A stretch of DNA of 14,888 nt from Kaiparowitsia sp041742695 (GTDB lineage: Bacteria; Cyanobacteriota; Cyanobacteriia; Elainellales; Elainellaceae). The first letter of the stretch is position 1. Each line of letters opens with the position of its first letter. The notes under the pieces are model-generated. The model was not told where the DNA came from. It was given only the letters and a program-made list of their open reading frames with translations, and made no database searches. Below, in pieces: positions 7,498 through 14,218 of this stretch. The stretch spans positions 1 through 14,888 of the forward strand of contig JBGTOF010000354.1 of assembly GCA_041742695.1 (NCBI GenBank), in the 5' to 3' direction. Made by a program: the position numbers and the translations under genes.

Positions 7498-7670
7498 AAA
7501 GCCAGTGACTTTGTAACTTAACCTACTCATTAACCGCTGCTGCAAACGCCATCAGGGGAGATTTGAGTATGCAGGCCTCATCGAGCCTGGTTGATTAGAC
7601 AGGCACGGGCAAAAATGGATAGAGATGGTCTAGAATTGAAAGGTTGTGTCAAAACTGTTCAACTACGGCC

Positions 7671-7850
7671 ATGGCTGTTCCTAAGAAGAAAACCTCTAGC
7701 TCAAAGCGCGATCAACGCAAAGCCACTTGGAAACGCAAGGCAAATCTGCAAGCGCAGCGTGCGTTATCGTTGGGTAAGTCAGTGTTAACTGGGCGCTCTG
7801 AAAGTTTCTATTATCCTCAAGATGACGATGAGGATGAGGACGAAGAGTAG
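7671..7850 (+). CDS. rpmF: 50S ribosomal protein L32
   Basis: This 59-residue ribosomal protein begins at ATG 7671 with MAVPKKKTSSSKRDQRKATWKRKA, diagnostic for bacterial and plastid L32. An in-frame upstream start at 7644 would add nine residues not found in the family and is rejected. The N-terminal half is strongly basic; the tail, QDDDEDEDEE, is strongly acidic, as in many cyanobacterial L32 proteins. Four cysteines for a zinc site are absent, so this is a zinc-independent form. It appears monocistronic. A 7-bp hairpin, AGTAGAC (7846-7852) with GTCTACT (7860-7866), overlaps the stop codon but has no T-run. Confidence 0.96.
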   Translation: MAVPKKKTSSSKRDQRKATWKRKANLQAQRALSLGKSVLTGRSESFYYPQDDDEDEDEE

Positions 7851-7980
7851 ACTTAAGCGGTCTACTAGACGGGCTCTAGCGGGTTGTTATACCGTGCTGA
7901 ATACAGCCTCAACACCCCCAAAGCTCTGTGACTTGAAACGCCAAACGTCCTGAATTGTCAACATTCTAGATGGGTAGCGG

Positions 7981-8586
7981 ATGGGCAAGTTTTTTGAGAA
8001 GCCAGGGCCAGAGTTAAGCGATCGCGTTCCACCCGGTCAGCATTTGGCCAAGGGATTCCCCGTGCTGACCTATGGGGCAACGCCTCACATCAGCCGCGAT
8101 GATTGGGAGCTGCGCGTTTGGGGATTAGCAACGCCCGTCACGTTGCGCTGGGCAGATGTCATGGCGCTGCCGATTCACTCATTTACCGCAGATTTCCACT
8201 GCGTAACGACGTGGTCAAAGCTGGATGTGCAATGGCGGGGCATTCGTGTCACTGACTTGATGCAGGCGATCGCCCTTGAGCCCAGCGCAAGCCATGTTAT
8301 GCAGCATAGCTATGGCGATGGCGACTTTGCCTATACAACAAACCTCAGCCTCGACGACTTTGTGCGCGACGAGAATTTTTTGGCATTTGAGCTATTTGGC
8401 GAACCCCTGCCCACTGAGCATGGGGGACCGATGCGCTTAGTTGTGCCCCATTTATATGCTTGGAAAAGCGCTAAGTGGCTTCGAGGCCTAGAATTCTTGA
8501 GCCAAGATGAACTTGGATTTTGGGAGCGCAACGGCTATCATCATCGCGGTGAGCCATGGGCCGAAGAACGCTATAGCGTTCGCTAA
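7981..8586 (+). CDS. sulfite oxidase-like molybdopterin oxidoreductase, cytoplasmic
   Basis: This 201-residue protein consists of the molybdopterin-binding domain of the sulfite oxidase/MsrP superfamily alone. Visible family features are WELRVWGL (42-49), FHCVTTWS with Cys74 as the expected molybdenum ligand, the WRGI segment (85-88), HGGPMRLVVPHLYAWKSAKW (147-166) and the following GLEFL. There is no Tat or Sec signal, no heme domain and no dimerisation domain, so it should be a compact soluble enzyme in the cytoplasm. Substrate is unknown; oxidation of sulfite or reduction of an oxidised sulfur compound are possibilities from the family only. The start at ATG 7981 has no obvious ribosome binding site. 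It lies 130 nt after rpmF with no functional link apparent. Confidence 0.88.
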   Translation: MGKFFEKPGPELSDRVPPGQHLAKGFPVLTYGATPHISRDDWELRVWGLATPVTLRWADVMALPIHSFTADFHCVTTWSKLDVQWRGIRVTDLMQAIALEPSASHVMQHSYGDGDFAYTTNLSLDDFVRDENFLAFELFGEPLPTEHGGPMRLVVPHLYAWKSAKWLRGLEFLSQDELGFWERNGYHHRGEPWAEERYSVR

Positions 8587-8619
8587 TCCAGTCTTCCTGC
8601 AGGAATTTCCGATACAACG

Positions 8620-8658
8620 CTAAGCCGTAGTGTTCGCGTCGCGAACACTACGGCTTAG
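8620..8658. terminator. perfect 18-bp hairpin between convergent genes, likely bidirectional terminator
   Basis: CTAAGCCGTAGTGTTCGC (8620-8637) is exactly complementary to 8641-8658 across a 3-nt spacer. It lies 34 nt after the molybdoprotein stop and faces the tRNA from the other side. No T-run follows on either strand, so it could be a dispersed palindromic repeat rather than a classical terminator. Confidence 0.5.
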
Positions 8659-8683
8659 TCGTTTGCCGAACTAAACGATATAG

Positions 8684-8724
8684 ACAGCAAGGGTATGACA
8701 CCTCAAGTGCCATACCCTTGCTGT
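8684..8724 (-). terminator. hairpin downstream of tRNA-Ser, probable terminator
   Basis: ACAGCAAGGGTATG (8684-8697) pairs perfectly with CATACCCTTGCTGT (8711-8724). Inside, after one mismatch, CAC (8699-8701) pairs with GTG (8707-8709) around a 5-nt loop. It begins 11 nt after the tRNA 3' end on the minus strand and is followed there by a weak T/A-rich stretch. Termination or 3' processing of the tRNA precursor is the natural role. Confidence 0.5.
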
Positions 8725-8735
8725 TGACTCATCAA

Positions 8736-8820
8736 CGGAGAGGGAGGGATTCGAACCCTCGGTACCTTTCGGTACACTCGATTTCAAGTCGAGCGCATTC
8801 GACCACTCTGCCACCTCTCC
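8736..8820 (-). tRNA. trnS-UGA: tRNA-Ser (anticodon UGA)
   Basis: The 85-nt minus-strand sequence folds as a class II tRNA. The acceptor stem is GGAGAGG with CCTCTCC and discriminator G. The D-arm contains GCAGAGTGGTCGAATGC. The anticodon stem CTCGA/TCGAG holds loop CTTGAAA with anticodon TGA. A long variable arm (GTACCGAAAGGTAC) is typical of serine tRNAs, and the T-loop is GGTTCGAATCC. CCA is not encoded, as expected in cyanobacteria, and must be added by the CCA enzyme. It reads UCA and, by wobble, other UCN codons. Confidence 0.97.
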
Positions 8821-8926
8821 AGAATTAGTTCCCTGGAGCTTATCTATATTACTGCATTCCAGCGATGCTGCTATGCCTAGGATATATGGCGTGACAGTAT
8901 TGAGCCGAGGCGTTTCGGGTTGGGGC

Positions 8927-9910
8927 TTAAGGCACTAAGGTTTGCGTGCGATCGCCCTCGCTCCGATTTGCAGACGCGGCTTGCCGATACAGCAGCTCAG
9001 CGGATTGAATCACCATCTCTTGCCCAATCCACACCAGTTCAATTTCAGCCACCGTTCCCTGGCGCAGGGTCACTAGCGTCACATTGTGCAGGCAATCATT
9101 GTCTGTGGTCACAATACGGGGAACCCGCGCTGCATTGAGATAAACCGTGCCGGTCGCATCGATATGGATGGGTCGCCGTAGCTGATCGCGGCGGTGGCGC
9201 AGATTATGGTGCATGTGGCCAAAGGCCACGAGGGGAATGGTTTTGCCGTTTGCGCGGGCCTGGGCGATCGCCGCCTGCAAATCGGGATCCCCAAAGTCGC
9301 CACCGATCGGTTTCCAGTCGCGTCCGCAGGGGTCTTCGGGTGCATTGCCCAAGCCCGTGGGGCCACAGTGCCCAATCATTACAAGCGTGTCATGGGCGGC
9401 TTTCGCCGTGGCCGCTACAATACGCTCCGTCGATTCCGCCATGGATGTAACCCCAAAGCGCTCGCGGTAAAAGGTTTCATTTTTCCATTCTGCACCGCCC
9501 CAACTGAAGGGACGCCCTCCCACCACCGACAGCCTCAACGGTGCAAAGTCGCGGTACCCATACCCGACATGGGCATCTCCTAGCGCCTGCAGCTGCTGCT
9601 GCACCCAGTCTTCCTGCTGACGATCGTAGGGGCATTTCCGTCGTCCCCATTCGGTGGCACTATACCAGGCATCATGATTGCCCATGATTACTGCTTTGGG
9701 CAGATCGAGCTGGGCGATCGCCCGCACCACCTCTACAGATTCGTTGCCAAAGTCACCCACCAAGAGCACCAAATCAACCCCCAGATGGTGCAACAAACGC
9801 GCATCGTGGGCATTCCACTGATCGTGGACATCGCCCACTACCGCAATCAGCACATCATCGGGATCTTTTTCAACAGGAGGGGGGAAGGGGGAATGGAGGT
9901 GCTGGCTCAT
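8927..9910 (-). CDS. calcineurin-like metallophosphoesterase (TIGR04168-like)
   Basis: The 327-residue protein carries all metallophosphoesterase motifs in order: GDVHDQW (Asp27, His29), GDFGNE (Asp53), GNHDAW (Asn78, His79), IGHCGPTG (His181) and GHMHH (His232, His234). These bind two divalent metals and catalyse hydrolysis of a phosphoester; the substrate is unknown. The overall pattern, including NHDAWYSATEWGRR, CGRDWKPIGGDFGDPDL and the NAARVPR segment, resembles the TIGR04168 family of cyanobacteria and chloroplasts, named from memory. No signal peptide or membrane segment is present, so it should be cytoplasmic. The ATG at 9910 lacks a ribosome binding site; the first 18 residues before VLIAVVGDVH are poorly conserved in character. 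It stands alone, with tRNA-Ser downstream on the same strand. Confidence 0.88.
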   Translation of the reverse strand: MSQHLHSPFPPPVEKDPDDVLIAVVGDVHDQWNAHDARLLHHLGVDLVLLVGDFGNESVEVVRAIAQLDLPKAVIMGNHDAWYSATEWGRRKCPYDRQQEDWVQQQLQALGDAHVGYGYRDFAPLRLSVVGGRPFSWGGAEWKNETFYRERFGVTSMAESTERIVAATAKAAHDTLVMIGHCGPTGLGNAPEDPCGRDWKPIGGDFGDPDLQAAIAQARANGKTIPLVAFGHMHHNLRHRRDQLRRPIHIDATGTVYLNAARVPRIVTTDNDCLHNVTLVTLRQGTVAEIELVWIGQEMVIQSAELLYRQAASANRSEGDRTQTLVP

Positions 9911-10317
9911 ACTGGCAACTAGGACGGAATGCGATATATCTGTAAGTGGGCTACGCTCAGGGCTAAACCCTAAGCCTGAGTCGGAAACCTAGCGCAGCGA
10001 GAGACGCAGAGCCCTCTGACAGCCCTGCCACAGACCACACCATCGCTTCAACATTGTCTAGAGCACTATCGTCTAGAGATTCAGACCAGCCCGAGTCTCT
10101 AGTGTAAGAGGTTTCGGGTGAGGCGAGCACTTGCAGCTGGCTGGGGTAGTCTCCAAGCGTGGTCGTGCGTGGTCGTGCGTGGTCGGATACAGCAGCCGTA
10201 GCTAACCTCATGATGGAGATCTGTAACGTTTTTCCACGTCGTATTCGGATGATTCTGTTTAGGCTTAGAAAGTAAGGATCAGAGTGAACTACGTGAAATT
10301 TCTGTAAGGATTGTCCT
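9911..10317. other. divergent intergenic region with tandem repeat and small dyads
   Basis: No credible gene lies here; a minus-strand open frame at 9963-10211 is rejected. A 10-bp unit GCGTGGTCGT is repeated 2.9 times at 10157-10185. CTAGAGA (10073-10079) pairs with TCTCTAG (10096-10102), and CTCA-GGCT (9956-9964, one bulged G) pairs with AGCCTGAG (9973-9980). Promoters of both flanking genes must lie here but none is clear. AAGGA at 10306-10310, 7 nt before the ATG at 10318, is a good ribosome binding site. Confidence 0.5.
10157..10185. repeat. 10-bp tandem repeat, 2.9 copies
   Basis: The unit GCGTGGTCGT is present as two perfect copies (10157-10166, 10167-10176) and a nine-base third copy (10177-10185). 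It lies about 130 nt before the lipoprotein gene. It is short enough to be a slippage product. Confidence 0.8.
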
Positions 10318-11070
10318 ATGGTGCCCTATCTCTTGTCCCAGCTTTTTTCTAATTCTGATGTAAGCCTTTATCCCTTAGGCTTGCGCCTTGGCCCCCTGAG
10401 CCAAAAGCCGCGAACTGGGGATAAAGGGCAGCGAGTGCTGCTGTCCTTGACCATGGTAATGATGGCAGGCGGGGCGATCGCCTGCCAGCCCCAGGCCCCT
10501 CGCGTTACAGCCTCATCTCAACCAGAGGCAGACAGCACCGCCCAAGTCACCCCAGCCGCCTCTACCTTCACCAGCCCTGAGTTCGACTTTACGTTTGCTT
10601 ACCCTCAGTCCTATATCGCTAAACCTGCAGACCTTGGAGCCGATAATCACAATCCTGATCTGAAGGCGTTTATTGATCTGTGGAGCGATCGCAACTATGC
10701 AGCAATTCAGGCCAATGTGTACGAAGGCTCAGAATATCCGGCCAATGTGAGCGTTTCTGTGTACGAAAAAGCTGAAACCATTGGGCTAGAAGAATGGGTT
10801 CGGCAAGATTTTCGATTTTTGGCGGTGATGGACGTCACGCCATTGCAGCTAGCAGGCCAAGATGCCATTCGCTTTGCCTCAACTGGACTCTACGAGTATG
10901 ACAATATTGCAGTGCTCAGCCCCGACGGCAAATCGGTGGTGATTATCAACCTGGCTCGCTTAATGGAAGACAACGAAGACTATAAGCCTGCATTTGAAAC
11001 GATTCTGTCAACGTTTAAGTTTCAAGCTGCACCCGAGCAAGCCTCGTCAGAGTCGTTAGCAGATTCCTGA
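10318..11070 (+). CDS. putative lipoprotein with PsbP/Mog1-like domain
   Basis: The 250-residue protein is predicted to be exported and lipidated: a long charged leader (1-39), a hydrophobic segment (VLLSLTMVMMAGG, 40-52) and a lipobox-like AIAC with Cys56. A Ser/Thr/Pro/Ala-rich linker (57-85) follows. Residues 86-236 resemble the PsbP/Mog1/DUF1795 fold: FDFTFAYPQSYI, a central VSVSVYEK strand, LAGQDAIRFASTGLY, SPDGKSVVIINLAR and ETILSTFKF. Many cyanobacterial proteins with this fold are attached to thylakoid or plasma membranes, some to photosystem II, but no specific role can be given. The start is supported by AAGGA at 10306-10310. An internal GTG at 10435 after AAGGG would shorten the leader to 16 residues but remove its positive charges. 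The tail SSESLADS is acidic and short. Confidence 0.72.
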   Translation: MVPYLLSQLFSNSDVSLYPLGLRLGPLSQKPRTGDKGQRVLLSLTMVMMAGGAIACQPQAPRVTASSQPEADSTAQVTPAASTFTSPEFDFTFAYPQSYIAKPADLGADNHNPDLKAFIDLWSDRNYAAIQANVYEGSEYPANVSVSVYEKAETIGLEEWVRQDFRFLAVMDVTPLQLAGQDAIRFASTGLYEYDNIAVLSPDGKSVVIINLARLMEDNEDYKPAFETILSTFKFQAAPEQASSESLADS

Positions 11071-11258
11071 AAGGGGCTTAATCACTTAACTTAAACCCGA
11101 GCATTTGGCGGCAGAACTCATTTTCTCCCATTGATGCGATTTCGGGTTAAGACGGGTTTGGGGCACGATGCGTTGCGCATGACACATCAAGGATTTAAGC
11201 TTTTCCCAAACTCAAGTTTAATCAGATGTCAGTAAACGATGGCGCCGAGCACAGAAAT

Positions 11259-11660
11259 TTAGGGCTCTGATTCTGTCAGACGTTTGAGGGTATGCTGATC
11301 GACTGGAGACAGTTCTGCATCAGAGTCATCAGCTGTGCGGGCTTTTTCGGCGAGGGCTTGCCATTTGTCGCTGGCGTGGTCGCGGGCCTTCTGAATGACT
11401 GCTTTGCGCCCCTCGGTCTTACCAATCTCTTGCTTCGTTTGATCTAACCCTTCGTAGATTTGTTCTGAGGCCTGCTCGGCCTTATCCGCAGCTTTAGCTG
11501 AATCAAGAGAAGGCTCTGCTTGGGCAAACAAATGGAGAGAACTAGGAATGATGATAGGTGAGGCAATCGCCCTATTCTCGAAGCACATGAAAAGGGCGAT
11601 CGCCAGCCCTAGCCCTATCACCATAACCGAGCGAAACCAGCACATTAAACGGTTTAACAT
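11259..11660 (-). CDS. small secreted charged helical protein, unknown function
   Basis: I do not recognise the family. The preferred start at 11660 gives 133 residues; AGG lies 8 nt upstream. An in-frame start at 11732 would overlap the upstream gene and places the hydrophobic segment deep inside. The N-terminus (MLNRLMCWFRSVMVIGLGLAIALFMCFE) is a signal peptide or membrane anchor, with possible cleavage near AIA-S or FAQA. The remainder is rich in Ala, Glu, Lys, Asp and Gln and should form amphipathic helix, with a stress-protein-like composition. It follows a small conserved gene by 37 nt on the same strand, so the two probably form an operon. No enzymatic motif is seen. Confidence 0.6.
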   Translation of the reverse strand: MLNRLMCWFRSVMVIGLGLAIALFMCFENRAIASPIIIPSSLHLFAQAEPSLDSAKAADKAEQASEQIYEGLDQTKQEIGKTEGRKAVIQKARDHASDKWQALAEKARTADDSDAELSPVDQHTLKRLTESEP

Positions 11661-11697
11661 AGCAAAGCCTATCAACGAATTCTGTCTTAAACCATCC

Positions 11698-11919
11698 CTA
11701 CTCTGCTGGCATCTGGTCACGGTAGTGGGCATCTACCCAGCAGCGAGGCAACGGTTCGCCCGATGGAAACATCAACTCATTTTTGGCAAACGTGCTGGCA
11801 GGTTGCTCGCTTTGCCCGGACTGCATTTGAGCTTGAATTTCTGATTGGCTGGGGTTAATTAATTCAGTTAGGTCAACTACTTCAACTAACTGATCTGTTT
11901 GGGATTCTTTTAAGAACAT
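11698..11919 (-). CDS. short conserved cyanobacterial protein, unknown function
   Basis: The preferred start at 11919 gives 73 residues, beginning MFLKESQTDQLVEVVDLTELINP. The frame extends to 11988, but the added residues look unrelated. Features are an opening LVEVVDLTELINP segment, a Gln/Ser-rich helix and a C-terminal FAKNELMFPSGEPLPRCWVDAHYR motif with one Cys and one His. From memory this resembles a short family common in cyanobacteria that databases sometimes label acetyltransferase; no acetyltransferase catalytic fold fits in 73 residues, so I do not adopt the name. It is the first gene of a likely two-gene operon with the secreted helical protein. No ribosome binding site is evident. 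Confidence 0.6.
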   Translation of the reverse strand: MFLKESQTDQLVEVVDLTELINPSQSEIQAQMQSGQSEQPASTFAKNELMFPSGEPLPRCWVDAHYRDQMPAE

Positions 11920-11988
11920 AAAAGTAGGCGCTATATAGGATTCGATTCCATTGAAATAATGGATTAGGGACGGAAAATCAAGAAACAT

Positions 11989-12445
11989 CTCAATCGGACG
12001 ATAGTCTCAATACAAAGGAAAGGCTTGTATTCCTTACACTTTCGTACGTTGCTGTGTCTTATATTTAATTACATATCCCTAACGTTTAAGCTAACACTTG
12101 GCAAATTCATCTCTCATCTATCATCAGAGCGAATCTAACGAAATCTAAGAGATTAATCACTTATCTTTAGTCTTGCTTTTGGGACAAAGCTCCACGGCTT
12201 CTAACAACGCTTGAACCTGAGTAGCTCTGTCAGCTCGATTGAGACGACCGCGAGCCCTCAAGGGAATCTGCTGCCGACAGGGGGGAAATTCACGCTAAGT
12301 TTATGTAGGACTGATGCACTACTGACCTAATTTGCAGTTACAGTTAACGTGGCAGTTAGACTAGCAGTGCGCTCGAGTGCAAATCACCCTGGCATTGACG
12401 CACTCCGCTGCAACGTGATCTGTTTTTTACTGTGTTTCTTGACCT
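11989..12445. other. divergent intergenic region upstream of herA
   Basis: No complete gene is visible. It holds an AT-rich patch (about 12051-12085) suitable for promoters in either direction. The hexamer CAGTTA occurs at 12335-12340, 12341-12346 and 12353-12358, about 100 nt before herA. A minus-strand frame (12157-12294) without a start codon encodes a protein-like stretch ending LLEAVELCPKSKTKDK and might be a gene remnant. Confidence 0.4.
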
Positions 12446-14140
12446 ATGACTCAGCCGTTTACGCTTTCGTCGCTACACACGATTGGCACGGTCAAAGGCC
12501 CAGGAGACACAGGGAACCAGTATGTGTTCATTACCGCCGATAGCCGCCATGTCAAGATTGGCGAGTTTGTCTACTATGAAGTGGCGCAATCGAGTGAGCA
12601 GGCGTCGTCGTTCCAAATTTTGGGCAAGATTTCGGCGCTGACGCTGATTGATCACCTGCCTGACCGCATGTTTGCCGATACAGAAATTAGCCCAGAGGCG
12701 ATCGCCGCTCTAGTGGGCTTTACCCATCCCAATCCCGAAATCTATGAAGTGGTGGTGGATGTGGTGGGCTACTTTGACCCGCGTATGAGTGGCTTCATCA
12801 ACCCCCGCATGACGCCAACGCCGGGGACGAAGGTATATCTCACCAGCGATGAATCGCTGCGGTGGGTGGTGAATAAAAAGCAGCGCTCGACGGTGGGTTC
12901 TGCCTGTTTAGGGTCGTTGCTGCTGCGCGAGCAGGATGCAGTGCCCGTAGTGATCGACGTTAAAGAACTGGTGAGCACCCACATGGCGATTCTGGCGGGG
13001 ACCGGATCGGGCAAATCCTATACGGCAGGGGTGCTGGTAGAGGAGTTGCTATCGCCTTATAATCGCGCGGCTGTGCTAATCTTTGACCCCCACGGGGAGT
13101 ATGGCACGCTAGATGCCATGCGGGGGCATCCGGCGTTTACGGTTGAGGATTATGCACCCACGGTCAAAATCCTCAAACCCGAAGATATTCATATTCGTGT
13201 GTCGTCGTTGGATTATTACGATGTGCTGGCGTTGTTGCCATCCATGAGCGATCGCCAGCAGTCTATTCTTAATCGCGCGTTTACCAAACTTTTTAGCCAC
13301 CGCCGGGGCGAAGAGTACCGCTGGAGCATCAATGACCTAATTGCCGCCGTCTACGAAGTCGATCGCAGCACCGACGACGAAGGCAACGAGAAAACCGGCT
13401 CCTCTGCACCGGCGCTGGAGTGGAAGCTAGAACGCCTGGCCAGCTCACCCTATTTCCACACGGCCAAGCACTTGGCTCCCAAAGATCTCTTCTGTCCGGG
13501 GCAGGTTACCGTGCTGCAAATGAACGAAATCAGTCAGGAAGAACAGCAGGTGATTTGCGCAGCGCTGTTGCGGCAGTCGAACCAAGCCCGCATGAATACA
13601 TTGAAAGAGCGCATCTCTGTGGATGACGAGAATTATCTACCGTATCCCGTTTTCATTTTGTTAGAAGAAGCGCACCGCTTTGCCCCAGCTCACGACCCAT
13701 CCCGCTGCAAAACTATTCTTCGCACCATTCTCAGCGAGGGGCGCAAGTTTGGCTTAGGGGTAGGGCTGATTACCCAACGCCCGGGCAAGCTCGATTCTGA
13801 TGTGCTGTCTCAGTGCATGAGCCAGTTCATCATGCGAATCGTGAACCCGGTTGACCAAGACAGCCTGAAGTATGGAGTAGAAGCAGCGGGGCGCGATCTG
13901 TTGAAGGAGCTGCCCGCCCTGACCAAAGGCCAAGTGATTATCGCTGGAGCCTGTGTGAATACGCCAGTGCTGTGTCGCGTGCGACAACGCGTGACTCAGC
14001 ACGGTGGCGAAACCCTGGATGCTCCTGCAATGTGGCAGCAATTCTTTCAACCGCATCAGGTGCGATCGCGCCAGATGGAAGAAGCTCCCACAAGCAGTCG
14101 CGCTAAACCGACGACGGTTCGTGGCGTAAGCATTGATTAG
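12446..14140 (+). CDS. herA: HerA-type hexameric DNA-translocating ATPase
   Basis: This 564-residue cytoplasmic ATPase belongs to the HerA/FtsK superfamily. Residues 1-175 include the N-terminal HAS-barrel (GTVKGPGDTGNQYVFIT, the VKIGEFVYYE strand), used for hexamer assembly and partner binding. The RecA-like core holds Walker A GTGSGKS at 185-191, the FDPHGEYG motif at 213-220, Walker B FILLEEAH at 403-410, and the sensor/arginine region TQRPGKL at 443-449, with Arg433 and Arg445 as finger candidates. All key residues are present. In archaea and many bacteria HerA works with the nuclease NurA in DNA end resection; NurA is not encoded in the 748 nt that follow nor in the window. The last 25 residues are polar and likely disordered. 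The ATG at 12446 has no clear ribosome binding site, but the GTVKGP start of the barrel supports it. Confidence 0.9.
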   Translation: MTQPFTLSSLHTIGTVKGPGDTGNQYVFITADSRHVKIGEFVYYEVAQSSEQASSFQILGKISALTLIDHLPDRMFADTEISPEAIAALVGFTHPNPEIYEVVVDVVGYFDPRMSGFINPRMTPTPGTKVYLTSDESLRWVVNKKQRSTVGSACLGSLLLREQDAVPVVIDVKELVSTHMAILAGTGSGKSYTAGVLVEELLSPYNRAAVLIFDPHGEYGTLDAMRGHPAFTVEDYAPTVKILKPEDIHIRVSSLDYYDVLALLPSMSDRQQSILNRAFTKLFSHRRGEEYRWSINDLIAAVYEVDRSTDDEGNEKTGSSAPALEWKLERLASSPYFHTAKHLAPKDLFCPGQVTVLQMNEISQEEQQVICAALLRQSNQARMNTLKERISVDDENYLPYPVFILLEEAHRFAPAHDPSRCKTILRTILSEGRKFGLGVGLITQRPGKLDSDVLSQCMSQFIMRIVNPVDQDSLKYGVEAAGRDLLKELPALTKGQVIIAGACVNTPVLCRVRQRVTQHGGETLDAPAMWQQFFQPHQVRSRQMEEAPTSSRAKPTTVRGVSID

Positions 14141-14177
14141 CCGAGAGTGGCGCTTAGATAGCCTGAGTTTTGGTCTA

Positions 14178-14218
14178 ACAAGCCCTAGGCGACCCTAAAA
14201 GGGCTGCCTAGGGCTTGT
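14178..14218 (+). terminator. strong hairpin downstream of herA
   Basis: ACAAGCCCTAGGC (14178-14190) pairs exactly with GCCTAGGGCTTGT (14206-14218). Inside, after a 2x2 mismatch, CCCT (14193-14196) pairs with AGGG (14200-14203) around AAA. It starts 38 nt after the herA stop. No T-run follows, so it may act through stem stability or with other factors. Confidence 0.55.

Noticed and set aside
9963..10211. Minus-strand 82-codon frame
   Set aside because: It contains the 10-bp tandem repeat and several dyads, has biased composition and no ribosome binding site.
10230..10238. TTTTCCACG, a one-mismatch DnaA box
   Set aside because: It is isolated and inexact; single near-matches are expected in a window this size.
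11090..11151. CTTAAACCCGA and TCGGGTTAAG as a terminator after the lipoprotein gene
   Set aside because: The loop is about 40 nt, pairing needs a bulge and no T-run follows.
12349..12543. Plus-strand frame overlapping the herA start
   Set aside because: It runs out of frame into the HAS-barrel coding region; herA is the real gene.
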